A stretch of 64,000 bases of DNA, taken from the NCBI GenBank assembly GCA_041879295.1, contig CP047152.1, forward strand, positions 3,973,501 through 4,037,500. The letters run 5' to 3'. Both the position numbers and the translations under genes were made by a program. The notes under the pieces are model-generated. The model was given only the letters and a program-made list of their open reading frames with translations. It had not been told where the DNA came from and did not search any database. The stretch comes from Pseudomonas putida (GTDB taxonomy: Bacteria > Pseudomonadota > Gammaproteobacteria > Pseudomonadales > Pseudomonadaceae). Positions 59,396 through 64,000 of the stretch are shown here, one piece after another (position 1 is the first letter of the stretch; every line of letters starts with the position of its first letter).

Positions 59396-60717
59396 CAGCG
59401 CACACCAAAGCTGCGCAGGGCGCCGGGCGAGAAGTACGAAAGGCTGGTGCGCACATTGAAGGCAAAGGGCCGACGCTGCTCGTTGATCAAGCCCGATGCA
59501 TGGTAGCGGCCGCTCTTGAGGTCGTAGGTGATCTCCATGGCGTTGACCGCCACCTGGCCGCCGGGGTGAAAGAAACCATGGGCCTGTGAGGTGCGCCACA
59601 GCTCGCCACGCGCGTCGTAGCTGTCTGTTTCGAGAATGGCCCAGGTGTCTTCATCCAGGTAGAACCGGCGCTTGGCATAGATATGCTGCGCCCCGGGCTT
59701 CAACGTCGCCTCCACGACCCATACCCGGTGCAGCTCGTAGCGGGTCGGTGCCGGGTCGATGTGGCCTGGCTTGATCAGGTCCGCATAGCGCAGCTCGGGC
59801 GATGCCAGGCGGTAACAGTTGTAGGGCACGTGCAGCGTCTGCTTGCCCAGCAGCTTCCAGTCATACCGGTCAGGCGCGCCATTGAACATGTCGCGACTGT
59901 CGGCGGTCCGCAGGCCGGCGGTGCCAGGGCCAGTGGTGTCATAGGCGATGTTCGGCGCCCGTCGTACCCGCCGCTGGCTGGCGCTGTACACCCAGGACAA
60001 ACGCGGTTCGGCGACCTGGTCCAGTGTCTCATGCACCACCATCGCATCGCCGGCAAGCCGCGAGGGCGCCGTCATGCGGTAGGTGAAGTAATAAAGTACA
60101 TTGCCCGCCCCCAGGTTGGCCAAACCTTCGGGCCGGGCCACTTCCTGACGCGCACTCATCAGTACGAAGCGGCCATTCTTCAGCGGTGTGACGCTGTCGG
60201 AGCTCAGGCTGTAGCTGATGTTGCGATGCCGGGTCAGGTGGTTCCAGATCACCTCCAGGCCGTTGGTTGGCCGTGGAAAGGCGATGACACCCGTGAAACC
60301 TCGCACGCTGTTGCCCTGGTCATCCAGCTGCGCCTGCTCGGCGTTGCGGGCTGCCGATGCCGCGACTGCGTCGGGTACCGCAACACTACGGTGGGTCGGA
60401 TACACCGGCAAGCTCAGGCTGGCTGGGAAGCGTTTGAGCAAGGCCACCTGGCCGTCGGTAAGCTGACTTCGGTACTGCCGGTAGTTGGCGGCCGTGATCC
60501 GGTACAGAGGCTGCTCATCGGCAAACGGGTCCAGCGGCGTGCCGTTGTCGCCCAGGCGTTGCTGGGCCGTACTCAACCCACCTTGCCAGGCGGGGATGCG
60601 CCCGTCGGGGCTGGCAGCACGCTCGGCCCCCACCGGGGTCAGGTTGTCGGGCAGGCCGGCTGCCGCCAGCGCGCCGCTCGCCCAGAACAGGCCGATCATC
60701 ACCATGCGCATTTTCAT
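59395..60717 (-). CDS. DUF1329 envelope protein (LolB-like fold)
   Basis: Predicted 440-residue exported protein. Signal peptide (KMRMVMIGLFWASGALAAAG); family blocks include NLTPVGAERAASPDGRIPAW, QVAEPRLSWVYSASQRRVRRAPN and AKRRFYLDEDTWAILETDSYDARGELWR. DUF1329 proteins pair with DUF1302 outer-membrane proteins in Pseudomonas. The ATG at 60717 is chosen because GAGGG is 7 bases upstream; an ATG two codons earlier is too close. Likely role in handling a hydrophobic substrate at the outer membrane (inference). Confidence 0.88.
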   Translation of the reverse strand: MKMRMVMIGLFWASGALAAAGLPDNLTPVGAERAASPDGRIPAWQGGLSTAQQRLGDNGTPLDPFADEQPLYRITAANYRQYRSQLTDGQVALLKRFPASLSLPVYPTHRSVAVPDAVAASAARNAEQAQLDDQGNSVRGFTGVIAFPRPTNGLEVIWNHLTRHRNISYSLSSDSVTPLKNGRFVLMSARQEVARPEGLANLGAGNVLYYFTYRMTAPSRLAGDAMVVHETLDQVAEPRLSWVYSASQRRVRRAPNIAYDTTGPGTAGLRTADSRDMFNGAPDRYDWKLLGKQTLHVPYNCYRLASPELRYADLIKPGHIDPAPTRYELHRVWVVEATLKPGAQHIYAKRRFYLDEDTWAILETDSYDARGELWRTSQAHGFFHPGGQVAVNAMEITYDLKSGRYHASGLINEQRRPFAFNVRTSLSYFSPGALRSFGVR

Positions 60718-60727
60718 TGTCATGCCC

Positions 60728-62581
60728 TCAGAAAGTGACGCCCACGCTCAGCGAGATGAAGTCCCGGTCGCCGCGAGTGCCATAGTCGCCGTCGATAAAA
60801 TCGGTGTACGACACGCTCAGGCTGTAGGTGCTGGCAAGCGTCGCATCCAACCCCACGCTGATGGCCCTGGAGCCTTCGCTGAAGGCCGATCCCTCCACCG
60901 GGCCGGTGCCGTGCACGTCATGTGCCCAGGACAGGTTCGGCCGCAGGTCGAAACCGGCAATCACATTGGGGTAGGCCCAGGTGGCGCGCAGCCGGTAGCC
61001 CCAGGAGAACGGGGTCATGAAGCCTTCGTCGTTGCAATGCTCAGGGGTTTTGGAAATGGCCACGCACACACTGTTGTCCGCCAGTTCGCCACTGTTGAAC
61101 GTGCCCGAACGCCCATAACGGGGGCCATAGGCACCCTCCAGACCGCCGACATAGGTGGCGCCCGCCTCGCCTATCAGCAGCAACTGGTTGGCACCCATCA
61201 CCTGGCTGAAAGCGTGAACAGCGGTTACCTGCAACTGGGTCACCTCCTTGCGGCGGTAGCCGTCGAACAGCGTACTGGCGCTGTCTGGCCGCAGGCCGTC
61301 GCCCAGCAATGGCGAGCGGCCATCGACGTTCAACAACGACTGGATGATGTCGGTGCCGTTGAGTTGCATGGGCATGTTCGGTCGGTAGCTCAGCTCCCCC
61401 TGCAGCGCCGTGCCGGTGCGCAGGGTAGTGGAGAACGAAAGGCCGTACAGGCGAATGTCCTCGGGGTATTGCACCCGGTACTGCGAGCTGCCCAGGCGTA
61501 GCGCGCCGACCAGCGACTGGCCTGCACTGGTGCCCAGGAAAGCAGCACAGCCTGCAGACCCGATACCGAGGTTGGCGCACAGCTGCGGGGCAAAACGGCG
61601 GTTGTCGAAATACGGGCTGCTGACCGTACCCAGGTAAGGCGTGCGGCTGTGGTAGTTCGCCGCGTAGGCGCCAAACTCGGTGTCCAGCGCCGCCACGTAC
61701 CATCGCAGCGAAACGCCCCACTGCCCGCTGTTGCGGGCATCCTGGTCGCTGCCACGGGGTATGCGCACGCCTTCGCTGGTGAGGTTTACACCAAACGGCG
61801 CAAGCCCGGCCACGGCTGTGGGGTTGCCGAGTAATTTGGCGCCCACGTCCAGGCCATCACACCCATCGGGCAAAAAATCGTTGTTCGAAAAGAACGTGCC
61901 GCAGTTGTCCAGCTGGGTCTGTTCCCAATCCAGCTGATAGAAACCGTCGACCGACAGCGCTTCGGTGAGGTTCTGGGTGAAGTAGAACAGGTTCACCGGC
62001 ACCAGCGCGTCCTTCACTTCCGAGCCGGGGCGGCGCAAGGCCGCCAGGTTGAAGGGGTTGATGACGTTCAGTCCGCCCTGGATGAAGGTACTCTCCCCCC
62101 AGTTGACCACCTGCTTGCCCAGCCTGACCGAACCTGGCTGGCCATCGATGTCGTACAGGTAATAACCGAAGGCGTCGAGCAGTTGGCTACCTGCGGTCTT
62201 GGCCGAACGCTTGCGGTTGTTGTCCTCGACCTGCTTGAAGCGCTGGTCGTGATCGCGCAGGGCAGTGTCGTACCAGTAGGTACCGCGCAGGAACACCCCC
62301 AGGTTGTCGTGCTTGAGCTCCAGGTCATGGGTACCTTTGAACACCGCCGAAAACACGTCGCCGGAGGCAAAGTTCAGGCGGCCGTCATCGCTGTTGGCGC
62401 TGAGGTGCAGGGCCGGGTCAGGGTTGGCAGTCGCAATGCTGGTACCAAAGGAAAGCGCCGAGTCGAACTGCCCCTCTAGTTCACCCCAGTGAAACTGAGC
62501 GGCACAGGCAGACGCAGAAAAAAGTACTGATGAGGCAAGTACCGACAACGGTCCCGAGCGACCGTAAATACGAGATGCCAT
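60728..62581 (-). CDS. DUF1302 outer-membrane protein
   Basis: Predicted 617-residue beta-barrel protein. Start MASRIYGRSGPLSVLASSVLFSASACA is a signal peptide; the mature part begins AQFHWGELEGQFDSALSFGTS. Family blocks: RLGKQVVNWGESTFIQGGLNVINPFNLAALRRPG, YRRKEVTQLQVTAVHAF, and a C-terminal strand ending SVGVTF. First gene of the operon DUF1302-DUF1329-DUF202-DUF202, divergent from a LysR gene. Probable channel for hydrophobic compounds, perhaps the alcohols or ketones released by the neighbouring sulfatase. Confidence 0.88.
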   Translation of the reverse strand: MASRIYGRSGPLSVLASSVLFSASACAAQFHWGELEGQFDSALSFGTSIATANPDPALHLSANSDDGRLNFASGDVFSAVFKGTHDLELKHDNLGVFLRGTYWYDTALRDHDQRFKQVEDNNRKRSAKTAGSQLLDAFGYYLYDIDGQPGSVRLGKQVVNWGESTFIQGGLNVINPFNLAALRRPGSEVKDALVPVNLFYFTQNLTEALSVDGFYQLDWEQTQLDNCGTFFSNNDFLPDGCDGLDVGAKLLGNPTAVAGLAPFGVNLTSEGVRIPRGSDQDARNSGQWGVSLRWYVAALDTEFGAYAANYHSRTPYLGTVSSPYFDNRRFAPQLCANLGIGSAGCAAFLGTSAGQSLVGALRLGSSQYRVQYPEDIRLYGLSFSTTLRTGTALQGELSYRPNMPMQLNGTDIIQSLLNVDGRSPLLGDGLRPDSASTLFDGYRRKEVTQLQVTAVHAFSQVMGANQLLLIGEAGATYVGGLEGAYGPRYGRSGTFNSGELADNSVCVAISKTPEHCNDEGFMTPFSWGYRLRATWAYPNVIAGFDLRPNLSWAHDVHGTGPVEGSAFSEGSRAISVGLDATLASTYSLSVSYTDFIDGDYGTRGDRDFISLSVGVTF

Positions 62582-62795
62582 CACTCTTAACCTCTTATTG
62601 TGTTTATTCGAGAGTGAGTTGCGAGTTAGTGCTGAAATACCGCGCAAAGGCCTGTAGGAAAGGGCTTGGGTAATTATTCGAACGTTTCTGTTATCCTCGT
62701 TTTGCTGCTTACCGATACTAAGTAGGCCACCGGGGCTGAACAAATAGCGTCTCCCGATGGTTGCCATATCACTTCGGCATAGCCTGAGAATCACG

Positions 62796-63740
62796 ATGAC
62801 TTTGAAACAGCTGCGTTATTTGATTGCCATTGTCGAAGCCGGCAGTTTTTCCAATGCCGCACGTCAGGCGTTCATCGCCCAACCCGCCTTGAGCCGACAG
62901 ATAGGCCTGCTGGAGAGCGAACTGGAAATGCAACTGCTGGCGCGCCAGCATGACGGTATCGAATTGACCGATGCCGGGCGGCAGTTGTACGAAGTGGCCC
63001 GATCGGTCGTGCAGCAACTCGATTCGGTGAAGGACGAGCTGAAGTCCAGCCGCGGCAACCCCAAGGGGCACGTGGCCATCTCGATTCCCGCCACTGCCTC
63101 GGCACTGTTGTTGCCGGCCATCATTACCCAGGCCCAGGCACGCTTCCCTGGTATCAAGCTCACCGTATGGGATGGCCTGAGCCGCGAAGGTGGCCAGGCG
63201 ATCGAGCTGGGCAAAGTGGATTTCGGCGTGGTGCCCAACGCCGAAGAGCTTGCCCATGTGGTCGCCGAACCTGTGTTTTCCGAAGACCTGTACTGGGTCG
63301 GCCTACCTGGGAACGGCCCTGACGAGTCGCCCATCACCTTGGCTGAGGCCGCAGCGAGCCGCCTGGTAATGCCACCCCGCAGCCTGCACTTGCGCAGGCG
63401 CATCGAGCAGGCTGCCATGGAGACCGGTGTGACACTGGACTCAAGCTACGAACAGCAGTCGGCCCCCGGTATCACCAGCCTGGTCCGTGCAGGCCTGGCG
63501 GCCACCATCAGCAACTGGCCACCGCTGCTGGATTTGGCCGCGCCTGCCTGTGCGCGGCTGATAGTGGAACCACGCATCACCCGCACCATCGCCTTGGCCT
63601 ACTCGCAGCACAAGCCGCTGTCGTTCGCCGCCGCCTGCATGCGCGACCTGGTGCGCGCACTGCTGGTGGATGCGGTGCGCAGCGAGCGCTGGAAAGGCAC
63701 CCTGATCGAGCGCGAGGCCCTGGCGGAGCAGAGCCTCTGA
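62796..63740 (+). CDS. LysR-family regulator (SdsB-like position)
   Basis: Predicted 314-residue LysR-type protein: MTLKQLRYLIAIVEAGSFSNAARQAFIAQPALSRQIGLLE and an effector domain with VAISIPATASALLLPAIITQAQ, resembling Nac-like members. It is divergent from the DUF1302 operon. In other Pseudomonas a LysR protein (SdsB) activates the alkylsulfatase gene, so it may coordinate the sulfatase and the envelope operon. This is by analogy of context only. Confidence 0.88.
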   Translation: MTLKQLRYLIAIVEAGSFSNAARQAFIAQPALSRQIGLLESELEMQLLARQHDGIELTDAGRQLYEVARSVVQQLDSVKDELKSSRGNPKGHVAISIPATASALLLPAIITQAQARFPGIKLTVWDGLSREGGQAIELGKVDFGVVPNAEELAHVVAEPVFSEDLYWVGLPGNGPDESPITLAEAAASRLVMPPRSLHLRRRIEQAAMETGVTLDSSYEQQSAPGITSLVRAGLAATISNWPPLLDLAAPACARLIVEPRITRTIALAYSQHKPLSFAAACMRDLVRALLVDAVRSERWKGTLIEREALAEQSL

Positions 63741-63752
63741 GCGCTGTGCACA

Positions 63753-64000
63753 TCACGCTTGGGCTGGCGCAGCCGTGCCCACCTGCACCAGACGTTGCCG
63801 GGTTTTCTGCGGGTCCATCCAGGCCAGCCCGATCAGCCCGGCAATCACCAGCACCGCGCCGCACACCAGAAAACCCTGGCCAAACCCTGCCGTGTGCCCG
63901 GCCCCGGCGCCCTGCACCAGCAAACCGGTGACCACCGGTGCCGACAGCCCGGCCAACGAGGCGATACCGTTGCCGATCGCCAGAATGCCGCCGCGCTGCC
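63753..64000 (-). CDS. Major facilitator transporter, C-terminal part (cut by window end)
   Basis: About 82 residues of the C-terminus are inside the window: GGILAIGNGIASLAGLSAPVVTGLLVQ, then a hydrophobic helix FLVCGAVLVIAGLIGLAWM and the tail PQKTRQRL. This fits the last two helices of an MFS anion:cation symporter. The internal ATG at 63956 is not the start; the gene continues beyond 64000. Substrate cannot be assigned. Confidence 0.75.
   Translation of the reverse strand, partial: QRGGILAIGNGIASLAGLSAPVVTGLLVQGAGAGHTAGFGQGFLVCGAVLVIAGLIGLAWMDPQKTRQRLVQVGTAAPAQA

Overview
The window is a GC-rich chromosomal segment of a Pseudomonas of the P. putida group. The basis is gene content and order (nasS-nasT-nasA-kinase-cobA-oprF-sigX-cmpX-crfX-cmaX-rraA-hydrolase-ppsA/ppsR is a conserved Pseudomonas block), three copies of the REP sequence GTAGGAGCGGGTTCACCCGC seen in P. 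putida genomes, and the dense set of LysR-regulated catabolic operons. No rRNA, tRNA, CRISPR array, prophage or IS transposase was seen.

Layout. 1-8 kb: cell wall and housekeeping genes (dacB, a CHASE/PAS/GGDEF diguanylate cyclase, rlmL, rmf, pyrD). 8-14.4 kb: nitrate assimilation control and uptake (nasS nitrate sensor, nasT ANTAR antiterminator, nasA transporter, a fused PP2C phosphatase/Ser-Thr kinase, cobA for siroheme). Two sigma-54 promoter motifs and a leader with an ANTAR-type hexaloop hairpin plus terminator lie in front of nasS and nasA; 222-bp palindromic repeats sit between nasT and the nasA promoter. The reductase genes that occupy this locus in P. aeruginosa are absent. 14.5-18.5 kb: the envelope-stress block oprF-sigX-cmpX-crfX-cmaX. 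18.5-29.3 kb: rraA, an esterase-like hydrolase, ppsA divergent from ppsR, the 180-kDa NAD-glutamate dehydrogenase, and a small acidic protein.

29.4-36.7 kb: an enterobacterial-style divergent lysR/lysA pair with a visible LysR operator, a further LysR, then a 1.5-kb gene-free region containing a highly ordered repeat array (three 222-bp palindromes on a 416-bp period, with embedded 44-bp tandem repeats and bounded by a perfect 46-bp inverted repeat). Next come an orphan GntR/UTRA regulator, an AT-rich orphan Rhs-core protein with a toxin-like C-terminus and a decayed copy of its own start region upstream, and soxR with a SoxR box.

36.8-47.1 kb: tricarboxylate utilisation: a prpF-like/dctA/citMHS/oprD operon divergent from a LysR gene, and tcuR-tcuA-tcuB without tcuC. 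47.6-49.7 kb: a fused HAD phosphatase/mannitol-1-phosphate dehydrogenase, probably for mannitol as compatible solute. 49.8-56.6 kb: a tightly overlapping beta-oxidation-like operon (3-hydroxyacyl-CoA dehydrogenase, acyl-CoA dehydrogenase, Fe-alcohol dehydrogenase, thioesterase, thiolase) divergent from its LysR gene. 56.7-63.7 kb: a secreted alkylsulfatase, a DUF1302/DUF1329/DUF202/DUF202 envelope operon and a LysR gene; the window ends inside an MFS transporter.

Most novel material: the nested palindromic repeat system, the repeat-displaced nas control region, and the orphan Rhs tip with its relic.
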